From: Erythroxylum novogranatense
Lineage: Eukaryota > Streptophyta > Magnoliopsida > Malpighiales > Erythroxylaceae
Assembly (NCBI GenBank): GCA_029891385.1
Contig: CM057230.1
Location: 34,303,402-34,367,401 of the forward strand
Length of the DNA: 64,000 nt
Reading direction: 5' to 3'
Every line of letters starts with the position of its first letter. Position 1 is the stretch's first letter. A program made the translations under genes and the position numbers. Positions 1 through 10,217 of this stretch are shown piece by piece. The notes under the pieces were generated by a model. It saw only the letters and a program-made list of their open reading frames with translations, ran no database searches and was not told where the DNA came from.

Positions 1-52
1 TCTGAACGAGTCTAAAGCGTTCTTATCGCATTAGTAACTTGATTCTGCGTCA
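1..52 (+). repeat. 3' end of the 5' LTR of GYP-A
   Basis: These bases match the end of the LTR at 37790-37841 (shared TGAACGGAGTCTAAACGTTC-like stretch and a CGTCA end). A primer-binding site follows after two bases. Only the last part of the LTR is in the window. Confidence 0.75.
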
Positions 53-54
53 GT

Positions 55-66
55 TGGTATCAGAGC
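55..66 (+). other. Primer-binding site of GYP-A (tRNA-iMet)
   Basis: TGGTATCAGAGC is the standard plant PBS complementary to the 3' end of initiator methionine tRNA. It lies two bases after the LTR end, where minus-strand DNA synthesis would start. Confidence 0.9.
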
Positions 67-1289
67 CTATCCTCCATAGCCACCAATTATGAAGAACGAC
101 TTACTACCTTAGAAACATCCGTAGCAAACTTATCCGACCAAATAGTAGAAATCAGACAGATGCTGGGAGAGCAGTTAAACCTAGGAAGGATTAACCATCC
201 TCCTGCAGCGGCAATTCTAGGGTTGCAGATCGCAACCGTTTATGGAGGACCACCGGATCGGACTAGGCGATTCGAATTACAAGGTCGTGCAAATCAAAAT
301 GATGGCTAAAAAATCAAGGTAGATCTTCAGAATTTTAATGGTACATTAGATGTAGAAGCTGTTTTAGATTGGCTAGTGGAGGTTGAAAGATTCTTTGAGG
401 TTATGGATGTGGAAGACGAGCGAAGAGTTCCTATTGTGGCTTACAAATTGAAGGGAGGTGCAGCAGCATGGTGGACTTCTGTCCAGAATGAGCGATATTG
501 CAGACAACATCCACCTATTCAAAATTGGTTGGATATGAAGCTTATGATCCAACAAAGATTCTTACCTAGTGATCACGTACAGGTACTGTACAACCGTTAT
601 CATGATTGCACGCAAGGAAGTAGGAAGGTGGATGAGTATACAGAAGGGTTTTTGAGGCTGCAAGCAAGATGTGATAATTGTGAAAACGAAGCAAAGCAGG
701 TAGCTCATTACCAGAAGGGGTTAAATCATGAAATTCGGTGTATGATGGGTGTTGCTGCAATTTTCACATTAGCAGATGCTATTGAGATGGCGAAGAGGGC
801 TGAAGAGCGAGTTGAATGGCAGCCTCGACAACAGTGTAATTGAAATTTAAATTACCGAAATTCGGGTTCGCCAGGCAGTCAGACATATCGAGTGTATTAC
901 GGTGGGCAATATTCGAAGACTGTAAATTCAGAAAGTAATCATAATGATGTAGAAGAAAAGAACGACAACAAAGTAAAGGCACCTGAATCGGACAAAAGAA
1001 GAACCAATCCTTATAAAAAACCAACTAGAAACACCTGTTATCGTTGCGGAAAGCCGGGACATACATCAAATAATTGTTCAGAAGGAAGAGCATCTATTAA
1101 TCGACGACAGGTTAACATGATTGAGGAGGTAGTTGATTGTGAAGAAGAAGCAGATGGGGATGAAGGTTTAATTGCTGGGTCGGAAGATGGAGAAGTGACT
1201 TTTGTGGTGAAAAAAATTTTATGTTCTCCAAAACAGGAAGGAGAGACGCAAAGGAGAAAGATATTCCAAGCAAAATGTCGAGTGGGAGA
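67..1289 (+). pseudogene. gag of GYP-A (broken)
   Basis: Capsid-nucleocapsid polyprotein of a Ty3/gypsy element. Frame 1 can be read from about 67: a heptad-like N-terminus (residues such as YEERLTTLE..VANLSDQI) and then a stop at 307-309. The core retrotransposon gag domain follows at 376-843, with the hallmark AAAWWTSV and a YTEGFLRLQ segment. A stop at 841-843 and a frame change lead into a second part with a CCHC zinc knuckle, CYRCGKPGHTSNNC, at about 1036-1077 and an acidic stretch after it. The frame then runs towards protease (KCRVG) and is cut at 1289 by COP-B; it resumes at 22891. In-frame stops make it non-functional as read. Confidence 0.85.
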
Positions 1290-3073
1290 TGTAGGAAAAT
1301 CCCGGGAGGAACATCACATGTTCCAGCAGCGGAAAACAAAAATTTTGTTCCCGGGACCTTCCCGAAAACCCAGGATCCCGGTGTCGGTATGAAAACTCAA
1401 ACCTGAATAGCCAATAGAGACTATCTCTAAAGGTATCCACGCAGAGATCGAAAACCTAACGGATCAAACACTTTTGACTCGGGAATAGCTAGAACAGAAT
1501 AAAACTGCTAGAGCCTACCTACATCTGTGGAGAGATTGAATCAACGTTGAAGGAGGATGAAAATCTTAGAGGAGAAGATGAAGAATCGATGATGAAGATG
1601 AGAACTTTGGTTTTTCTCAAAAACCTTGCTTCTAATCTTTCAATCCACGATTACCACTCTTCTAACTCACCTTTTCTATCTCTTTTTGCATTTTTCAAGA
1701 CATAATAAATGCTTATGGTGAGTCATCCATCCACCTAACCCTTTATATATATATATATATATATATATAAAAGGCAAAATGGATGACTTCTCCTCCTTCC
1801 TCCACGTTTTGCATATATATATATATTAATTAATTATTTAATTATATATATATATAATAATAATGCTGAAGTGGTCCAATCATACTGGGTGGTCCTACTC
1901 AAGCCTCAAGGCCCCGAGATAGAAAAATCACCGGAGACTGTCTCAAGAATATCAATGTCGCGATCTCATCGGGACATATCTCGATCTCATCGGGATCCAT
2001 TTAATCCTAATGCTCTCCATAATTGGAACTCGGTCCAATCTATTTTTCTGATTCTCGAATCACTCTTATCGTGTGACCCTTTAGGTTCCGGTTATATTAG
2101 CCACTTAGATTAACAATTAATCTGAGCAAGTCATGAGCGGCATCTAGCAACACATCATGACCCCAATTGACCGGAAAGTAATCGGTTTGATGAATTCATC
2201 ACGAACGGATCACGAACCCTTCCATGAACAATTCTTGTGCAATTCGTCCTTTCAACATCCTATACCCCACTTGGTTACGAGTATGGCCAATATGTCAACT
2301 CTTACTAGACTAAGTCTAGCCCAAGTGAAATCGGTTCTGTCGAGGACTCATTACTTTATATGTCCATGAAGACACTCTTCATGGCATATTTATGCTTCGC
2401 CGAGACTTAAAGTAATGATCTGACGACAAGAGGCAGGTATCTCTTACATTATCACGAAGTGATGAATCCTTTATTGGCTACTCAATTACCTTGAATACCT
2501 CAAGTTGTACCCAAGCACCACCCTATGAGTAACCTCACGAAAGGCAACAAGGAATGGAGTCAAAGCACGTAATCAAGCATCAAGATATCCTTGGTACCTC
2601 GAGTCTAAGGATACTTGCACCATTGCTATGATGAGATTATCACCGACATTTGATCCATGTGATGATCTCATGGCAGTCATCCAATGAACTTACTACCACT
2701 AGTAAGCATCCATATGTCAACTCTAAATATCTCATATTTACGGTTTCGAGATCCTTTGCTTGATCCAATCAAGGAGTATGACATATCTTAGTCATGGGAT
2801 TAATGATGTATAGTCTCATTAATCCTATGACTAGGAAAATTTGAATCTTGACATAATTGCACATGATAGGAATCTCGGGATTATGATCACATCATAATTT
2901 CCTTCATGCTATGTCATATATCATGGACTTCATTAATTTGATTAAAGATCAATATCAATTTATAAAGAACATCAAATAAATGAAACATGCCATTCTTTAT
3001 TTATTCATAAAGTCTGTACATGACTATGAACAAAAAGCGCTAAGGGAATTGCCTTTAGGGCACTACTCTAACA
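1290..3073 (-). repeat. 3' LTR of COP-B
   Basis: 1784-bp direct repeat of 9042-10212 plus 22322-22885. On the minus strand it starts TGTTAGAGTAGTGCCC and ends TTTTCCTACA, so it has canonical TG..CA ends. It contains AT dinucleotide runs at 1743-1770 and 1813-1856 that vary between the copies. No protein-coding signal is seen; small open frames here are not conserved with the other LTR. Confidence 0.92.
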
Positions 3074-3084
3074 ATCTCCCACTT
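3074..3084 (-). other. Polypurine tract of COP-B
   Basis: Minus-strand AAGTGGGAGAT directly precedes the 3' LTR. It is the expected plus-strand DNA primer site. Confidence 0.8.
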
Positions 3085-3700
3085 GACCTAAAGCCAATCG
3101 CCTTGGTATCTAATACCAAAAGCGGTACATGAGAATCAAAATTCTTACGTGACAATGGCTTCGTCAGCGGATCAACAATGTTACGCTCTCAGGAATCCTC
3201 TCGATCGCGACATCACCTCTAGCAATGATCTCTCGAATAAGATGATATCTGCGAGTGCGTGTTTAGATCGTTGGTGAGACCTCGGTTCTTTTGCTCGAGC
3301 AATAGCCCCATTGTTGTCACAATACAAGCTGTATGGGTCCATCACACTAGGAACCACACCAAGTTGAAATGAACTTCTTGATCAACGACTTCCTTTGCCA
3401 CCTCGATGCAAAGAATGTACTGCGCCTCGGTCATCGAATCGTGATCGTCTCTTGTTTGGAACTCTTCCAACTGACCGCTCCGCCGTTTAAGCGTGAAAAC
3501 ATAACTTGTTGGGATCAGAGTCATCCTTGTCGATTAGGCCGGCATCCGTATGCTCGCCACTTGGAGATTTCCATCTCCATATATCAAGAAAACATCCTTA
3601 GTCCTTCGCAAGTACTTGAGGATATTCTTGTGACCACCCGATGACCCTCACCAGGATCCGATTGGTATCCGCCGTGACACTCGAGCATACGATACATCGG
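3085..3700 (-). pseudogene. RNase H domain of COP-B pol (broken)
   Basis: Minus-strand fragments of the copia RNase H and C-terminus. Around 3342-3524 the frame gives SYVFTLKRRSG..., MTEAQYILCIEVAKEV, matching the family pattern S(G/Y)FVFTL...TTEAEYIAASEAAKE. About 3090-3180 reads VDPLTKPLSR, the usual last conserved stretch before the 3' LTR. Several frameshifts break it. Length and position fit a domain that removes tRNA and genomic RNA during reverse transcription. Confidence 0.8.
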
Positions 3701-3785
3701 GCCTCGTACATAACATAGCATACATGATCGATCCTACTGCAGATGCATACGGGATCGATCCATGCGAATCCTCTCATCTTGTGTC

Positions 3786-4626
3786 TTAGGACATAGATTT
3801 CGAGAGTGTTATTCCATGAGTAATGGGAATAAACCCTCTCTTGGATTGCTCCATGCTAAACCTCTTTAGCATCTTGTCTATGTACGATGATTGTGAAAGA
3901 CCAAGCAACCTCTTTGATCTATCTCTATAGATCTTTATCCCAAGGATATAAGTTGCTTCACCAAGGTCTTTCATCGCAAATTGCTTGGACAACCAAATTT
4001 TAGCGATTGCATCAATGAGACATCGTTTCGAGTAACGATATGTCATCTACATACAACACAAGGAAAACGATTGCATTCCCATTAACCTTTTTATACACAC
4101 AATGCTCATCCGGATTTTGTGAGAAACCAAACTCTTTGATTGACTCATCAAAACGGATGTTCCAACTCCTGAATGCTTGCTTCAATCCATAGATGGATTT
4201 CTGAAGCTTGCATACCTTTTCGCCATCACTGGAAGTGAAGCCCTCTGGTTGTGTCATGTACACATCCTCGGCCAGATTTCCGTTAAGGAAAGCTGTCTTC
4301 ACATCCATTTGCCATATCTCATAATCATAATGAGCGGCAATGGCTAGGAGTATCCAAATGGATTTAAGCATTGCTATGGGGCTGAAGGTCTTGTCATAGT
4401 CAACTCCTTATCTTTGACGAAATCCTTTGGCCACAAGCCTTGCTTTGTAGGTAATCACATTACCATCCATGTCGGTTTTCTTCTTGAAAACCCATTTGCA
4501 CCCTATAGGTTTTATCCCTTCAGGTGCATCAACCAAAGTCCATACTTGGTTTATGTACATGGAATCCATTTCGCTTTCATGGCACAAATCCATTTTCGGA
4601 CTCGAACTTTCGTAACCTCTTCATAG
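3786..4626 (-). pseudogene. Reverse transcriptase domain of COP-B pol (broken)
   Basis: Copia RT on the minus strand in three overlapping frame pieces. 4408-4593 gives NQVWTLVDAPEGIKPIGCKW and YKARLVAKGF. 4012-4371 gives QMDVKTAFLNGNL, SIYGLKQAFRSW and the catalytic FLVLYVDDI. 3786-4046 gives WLSKQFAMKDLGEATYILG. These are the canonical motifs in the right order. The catalytic YVDD is intact; the breaks are frameshifts near 4030 and 4400. Some breaks may be consensus errors, since neighbouring sequence shows CAG/CTG-linked changes. Confidence 0.88.
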
Positions 4627-4989
4627 GTAGCAGGCTCATCATCTTCTATGAGCAATCGTCATTCTGTTCACTTACGAAATCCATATCTCAAGGGGCAAAG
4701 GCGCATCCTACTTGACCTCGAACCGTGTGTCACGGAAGGTTGAAGCGATACTTCATCCGAATGAGTGGCGATCTCGAGTTGAGCGATTGATCTGTGCTTG
4801 TTTGAGCATCTTGAACTTCTTCAAGTTTGACTTTGCTCCCACTTGTCTTCTTGCGGAAGAAACTCTTTCTCTAAAAGATAGCATGCTTGAAACAAACACC
4901 TTTTGTTCCTCAAAGAAGGTAGAATTGATATCCCATGGTCTCTTTAGGATATCCTACAAACAAACACTTGTCAGACTTTGCTTCAAGCT

Positions 4990-5760
4990 TATCTGACTGA
5001 ATCGCTTCACGTAAACAGGACAACCCCATACTTTCAGATGAGAAAGATAAGGTTTTCTGTTAGTCCACATCTCATATGGAGTAACATCAAGCTGTCTTAG
5101 AGGGAACTCTGTTTAACAAGTAAGCAATTGCTCTAGCAAGATACCCCAAAGCGATTTTGGTAACTGCGAAACCCATCATTGATCGTACCATGTCCAACAG
5201 GTTCGATTTCTCCTTTCAGCCACACCATTGTCTTTCGGCGTGTAAGGAGGAGTCCATCGAGATAATATCCCATTATCTACGAGATAATCCAAGCTGTTGG
5301 TCTAAGTATTCTCCACCACGATCGGATCGTAATGCCTTGATGCTTTTACCAAGCTGGTTTCTACTTCATTTCGAATTGTTTGAACTTTTCAAGCGCTTCA
5401 GATTTGTATCTCATCGATACAAGTACCCATATCGAGAATAATCATCGATAAAGGTAATGAAGTAACGACAACCACTTCTGGCATGGATGGACATCGGACT
5501 GCATACATCTGAATGTATTAGGTCTAATATTCCAATCGCTCGTTCACCCTTTCCCTTGAAGGGTATCTTAGTCATCTTACCTAATAAACAAGATTCGCAT
5601 GTGTCATATGATTCATAATCAAATGACCCTAAACTGCCACTCTTGTGGAGCTTAGCGATGCGTGTCTCATTTATATGGCCAAGTCAACAATGCCATAAGT
5701 AAGTTGACTTTAGATTATCTCTTTTATACCGTTTGGTGTCATTGACATTTAAAATTGGAT
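4990..5760 (-). pseudogene. GAG-preintegrase and integrase region of COP-B pol (broken)
   Basis: Minus-strand reading shows the zinc-binding pre-integrase part (about 5590-5710: LGHINETRIAKLHKSG, then CESCLLGKMTK), the integrase core (about 5430-5590: HSDVCSPMS, YFITFIDDYSRYGY; then LRSDRGGEYLD) and a C-terminal part (5040-5170: LARAIAYLLNRVPSK). The two core aspartates (HSD, then RSD) and glutamate (GGEY) are still readable in pieces. Multiple frameshifts are present. Confidence 0.8.
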
Positions 5761-5879
5761 TAGACATATCTAATATGTAAATACCATTGCACAATGTACC
5801 AGTTCCATAAAGCATTCTATTAGAATTGATAGAACAACCATTGCTATTAAAATTCATATGGAATCCATTTCTATTCGGA

Positions 5880-6130
5880 CGAAGAAATGTATAATATATT
5901 CTTTGTCAAAGCGGGTACAAAATAACAATCATCCAATTCCAAAGACAAGCCCGGTTGGGAGATACAAAACATAGGTTCCTACGGCTAATGCAAAGAACTC
6001 TTGCTCCATTTCCAACACGTAGGTCTACTTCTCCTTCATGAGTTGCCCTCGTCCACGAGGCCTGCGTGATATCATTACATATGTGTGAGCCACAACCAGT
6101 ATCAAATACCCAAATGTTGTGATCGAATGA
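5880..6130 (-). pseudogene. Aspartic protease region of COP-B (broken)
   Basis: Minus strand around 6070-6110 reads WVFDTGCGSHIC, the copia protease active site (DTG) followed by the usual small-residue and histidine pattern. Downstream, about 5980-6040, is a VDLRVGNGARV-like stretch, also typical of copia protease. Not in one open frame. Confidence 0.75.
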
Positions 6131-6289
6131 TGATTAACTTCAATGACATACAAACTGAAGTAGTCGAGGCATCGATGCCTTCTATTGCTTCAATGACTCG
6201 AGATAGACTTTGCAATTCGCCTCCAATGGCCATCTTTACCATGATGGAAGCAAGTTCCTTCGGGCGACTTCTTTGGTCTTTTTCTTGAT

Positions 6290-6966
6290 GGCGCTTCCTT
6301 TGGTTTCTTTGCCTTCTTCTTCTTTGGGTTCTTTTCTTCTTGGAACTGAAGAAGAAAAAGCTACTACCAAGACTTGCTTACTATCACTCTTGATAGATCC
6401 TTCATTTGTCTTGGCGATTGATCACTCGGTATTGTAGTGGATATTTGGTTCATCCGATAGTTTAACACTAACATGCATAAGCGTCGGACAATCAACCGAA
6501 TTAAGTCTATACTTAACTCATGATCCATTGCAAAACCTAAGGCGGCCAATCTCTCAATATAGCCATTCATCTTGAGGGCATCTTGCATGGCAGATGTCCC
6601 TGGAGCCATTTTAATGGTGAAGAGAAGCTTGAGGTCTCGAACCTTTCGGACCGGGCTTGCTCGTCAAACAGCTCCTAAGATGAAAAACTATAGTGTGAGC
6701 ATCCGTGGACTCGTGCTGCTTCTGCAACTCTGGTGACATCGAGGCAAGCATGATGCAAGTAGCCATGTCATCGTCCTTTAGATGCTTACTATATGCCTTC
6801 GATCATCATCGGAAGCATCGACGGCAGTGCATCAGAAGCGAAAATCTAGGATATATCCGGACCTTCGGATCGAGAACTATTCTCGATTCCTTAACCAGTC
6901 AAGAAATTTTGGTCCAGTTAACTTGTTGGAATCCATAAGCGAGCGAAGATTCACACTTGACGACAT
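6290..6966 (-). pseudogene. gag of COP-B (broken)
   Basis: The likely start is the ATG complementary to 6964-6966, giving MSSSVNLRSLMDSNKLTGPK, then LDWLRN, a good copia gag N-terminus. A frameshifted middle leads to 6364-6609 (AGTSAMQDALKMNGYIERL, GFAMDHELSIDLI, VLNYRMNQ), which matches the UBN2-type copia capsid domain. No intact zinc knuckle was found; a lysine-rich stretch near 6290-6360 may be its remains. Confidence 0.8.
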
Positions 6967-9028
6967 TTTCAAACAACCTACACAAATAGAGAGGAAGAAT
7001 GTTAGAATAGGAATAGCTGCATAATCATAAGGACTTGAATGATATGCAAAAAGAGCTCCCACTAGTTTCATAGAATCCATAACCCTCATTACGAATCCAA
7101 AGAAACAAAGTGACATAAAGTCCTAGTGGGTTGATATCCGATATTGCTAAGAATGACCTTGGGTTTACCCAACAAGCCACAACTTAGGTCAATCGGTAGG
7201 TATCGAACATACCAATTGCATCATCGATAACCGACATTGAGAATGACCTTGGGTTTACCCAACAAGCCACCTTATGTCTCGGGAGGTATCAAATATACCA
7301 ATTACATCTTAGACACAACTATCGATCAGTGCTATCAACTTGTTGATGTATGCACTTACATTGGGTATCAACTCTTTGATGCGCATACATCCGATGTATG
7401 CTACCCAATTTCACCTCTGTCCACGTTGACCTTGAGTTTACTCAACAAACCAACGCTTCCAGTGAAAACCTACCCATTAATCAGAAAATCATATTTTCAT
7501 GGTTCGAACATATCCGTATAGAATGAGCTTGGGTTTACCCAACAACCCATCCCTATAAGAACTCTGGTTCTTACCATATTAATGGGGCGTTAGTTTTCAT
7601 ATACCGAGGAGGGATTTAGAAACTCTAGACTCCAAGCTGAAGGATCATAGTCACTAGGACTATATGGCATGATTTAGGTTTCATCAATCAAATTGAATCA
7701 ATCCTTATAATCATCCATCATCCAACCTGAGCATATCACAAGTCGACTTTCATCGAATGCAAGTCACCTTATGCTTCTGCCCACACACAAGTCGACTTGT
7801 ATGAAACAAGTCACCTTATGGCACCTGCCCATGTACAAGTCGCCTTGTAATGTGCTACAAGTCGACTTATACTAAGACCTTGAACAAGTCGACTTATTCC
7901 ATACACAAGTCGCCTTATCCAAGGAAATTTGCTAAAATCTCTAATCGGCTAATTCCTCAATCCATGCAATTCCAATTCACAATACCATCATACCTAGGGT
8001 AATATCTGTAAATAGATGCCTCGATGAACACTTCGTTGATTCATGAATGCCTTAAATAGTCAAACTATATGAAAAGCTTGAAATGAGTCATAACTCTAAG
8101 ATTTCCAAATAATTTAGGAACACCCAAATTATCACCCTAAGCATCTCAAGCTAGTGTATACACTCTCAAAACTACTCCGGCACTTGTCACAAAAATTGTG
8201 ACGGCCAAAACAAGCAAGAAAATGAAATATACTAATGAGACACAAATGTGACCAATTCGGCATTCAAAAATTCTTGGAAAAGAAAATTCAAGCAATGCAC
8301 TTTGACGATCATACCACATCAAGATAACACATTTTTAATCACATTAAAAATGGTGCAAGGCATTGGAACTGAAAAAGCACACTCAATCAAGCCAAGCAAA
8401 ACAGTCCCAACAATTTTCACCAAAACTGTCCAGTTCTGTACATTGCTCGAAATGATCAATGAAACAATTTCAATAAATTCTGAAAACATTAAATAGGTTA
8501 TTACATGTTCTGAACATGCTACCTGAATTTGTTCAGGATTTTAGGCCATCAAAAACTCAGTCAACCAAAATAACAAAACCGATTCAAAATCTGTGTTCAT
8601 CAGCACAGAAATTCCCAACAGTATAGAATAAATTCGTGAATAAATATCCAATCACCTTGAAATCCAATTTCCATGCTCACAGACATTCAACAACATCTTA
8701 GAGACATGTAGGTGAAGGAAAATCCAGAAAAAGATTTTTCTAGAATTTATTCTTGATTTTAAACTACTTCCTGTCCACAGAGTGTTTCACAAAACAGCAT
8801 CTGGAACCTTAGAAAATTAATTAGCAAAACTATATCAAATCAAATCGATAAATTCTGAAAATTCATAGACATATTCTATAACATGTTATGAACAATCCTG
8901 GGCAGAAAAATTTCGAAAACCCTATCTCTATAGCAATTCGAAATCTGAACAGAATGCATGCTACAACATCACAAGCAATTAAGGTTTATGATCTAGCTTC
9001 AGTTAAAGCTTCATACACGACACCAGAC
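6967..9028 (-). other. Untranslated leader of COP-B
   Basis: About 2.06 kb between the PBS and gag start, AT-rich, without a supported gene. It contains direct repeats near 7139-7280 and 7500-7545 (shared ACCTTGGGTTTACCCAACAA-type segments, itself with TTGGGTTTACCCAA dyad symmetry) and the palindrome cluster at 7739-7916. In retrotransposons this part of the RNA usually carries packaging and dimerisation signals; that role is inferred here only from position. Confidence 0.7.
7739..7916. repeat. Cluster of CAAGTCGACTTG-type palindromes in COP-B leader
   Basis: Eight copies of CAAGTC(G/A)(A/C)CTT start at 7739, 7760, 7788, 7807, 7836, 7858, 7885 and 7906, spaced 19-29 bases. The copy at 7787-7800 is a perfect 14-bp palindrome. 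Spacers are unlike each other, so the palindromes, not the spacers, are what is repeated. Confidence 0.9.
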
Positions 9029-9040
9029 GCTCTGATACCA
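9029..9040 (-). other. Primer-binding site of COP-B (tRNA-iMet)
   Basis: Minus strand reads TGGTATCAGAGC, one base after the 5' LTR end at 9042. A perfect 12-base initiator-tRNA match. Confidence 0.92.
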
Positions 9041-9041
9041 C

Positions 9042-9495
9042 TGTAGGAAAATCCCGGCAGGAACATCACATGTTCCAGCAGTGAAAAAAAAAAATTTTGT
9101 TCCCTGGACCCTCCCGAAAACCCAGGATCCCGGTGTCGGTATGAAAACTCAAACCTGAATAGCCAATAGAGACTATCTCTAAAGGTATCCACGCAGAGAT
9201 CAGAAAACCTAACCGGATCAAACACTTTTGACCCGGGAATAGCTAGAACAGAATAAAGCCTGCTAGAGCCTACCTACATCTGTGGAGAGCTTGAATCAAC
9301 GTTGAAGGAGGATGAAAATCTTGGAGGAGAAGATGAAGAATCGATGATGAAGATGAGAACTTTGGTTTTTCTCAAAAACCTTGCTTCTAATCTTTCAATC
9401 CACGATTACCACTCTTCTAACTCACCTTTTCTATCTCTTTTTGCATTTTTCAAGACATAATAAATGCTTATGGTGAGTCATCCATCCACCTAACC

Positions 9496-9529
<34 letters not shown>

Positions 9530-10212
9530 CAAAATGGATGACTTCTCCTCCTTCCTCCACGTTTTGCATATATATATATATTAATTATATATATATAATA
9601 ATAATAATGCTGAAGTGGTCCAGTCATACTGGGGTCGGTCCTACCGGCCTACCGGGCCCCGGTATCAAAAATCACGGAGACTGTCTCAAAGAATATCAAT
9701 GTCGCGATCTCATGGGATCCATTTAATCTAATGCTTCCATAATGGAACTCGGTCAATACTATTTACTGATTCTCGAATCACTCTTTAGGTTCCGGTTATG
9801 TTAGCCACTTAGATTAACAATTAATCCAGAGCAAGTCATGGCGGCGTCTAGCAACACATCATGACCCCAATTGATCGGAAAGTAATCGATTTGATGAATT
9901 CATCACGAACGGATCACGAACCCTTCCATAGACAATTCTTGTGCAATTCGTCCTTTCAACATCCTATACCCTACTTGGTTCTGAGTATGGCCAATATGTC
10001 AACTCTTACTAGACTAAGTCTAGCCCAAGTGAAATCAGTTCCTGTCTGAGGACTCATTACTTTATATGTCCATGAAGACACTCTTCATGACATATTTATG
10101 CTTCTGCCGAGACTTAAAGTAATGATCCCGATAAGAGGTTGTGGTATCTCTTCGCTATCACGTAAGTGATGAATCCTTTATTGGCTACTCAATTACCTTC
10201 GAATACCCCAAG
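9042..10212 (-). repeat. 5' LTR of COP-B, part next to the PBS
   Basis: Matches 1290-2500 with small indels, then is interrupted by TEK-1 at 10218. Differences from the other LTR cluster at CAG, CTG and CCGG-like sites and in AT runs (for example the region 9620-9760 against 1865-2040). Confidence 0.92.
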
Positions 10213-10217
10213 CTGTA

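Noticed and set aside
7739..7916. CRISPR-like short repeats with variable spacers in the COP-B leader
   Set aside because: The repeat is only 11-14 bases, spacers are irregular, and the setting is a plant retrotransposon.
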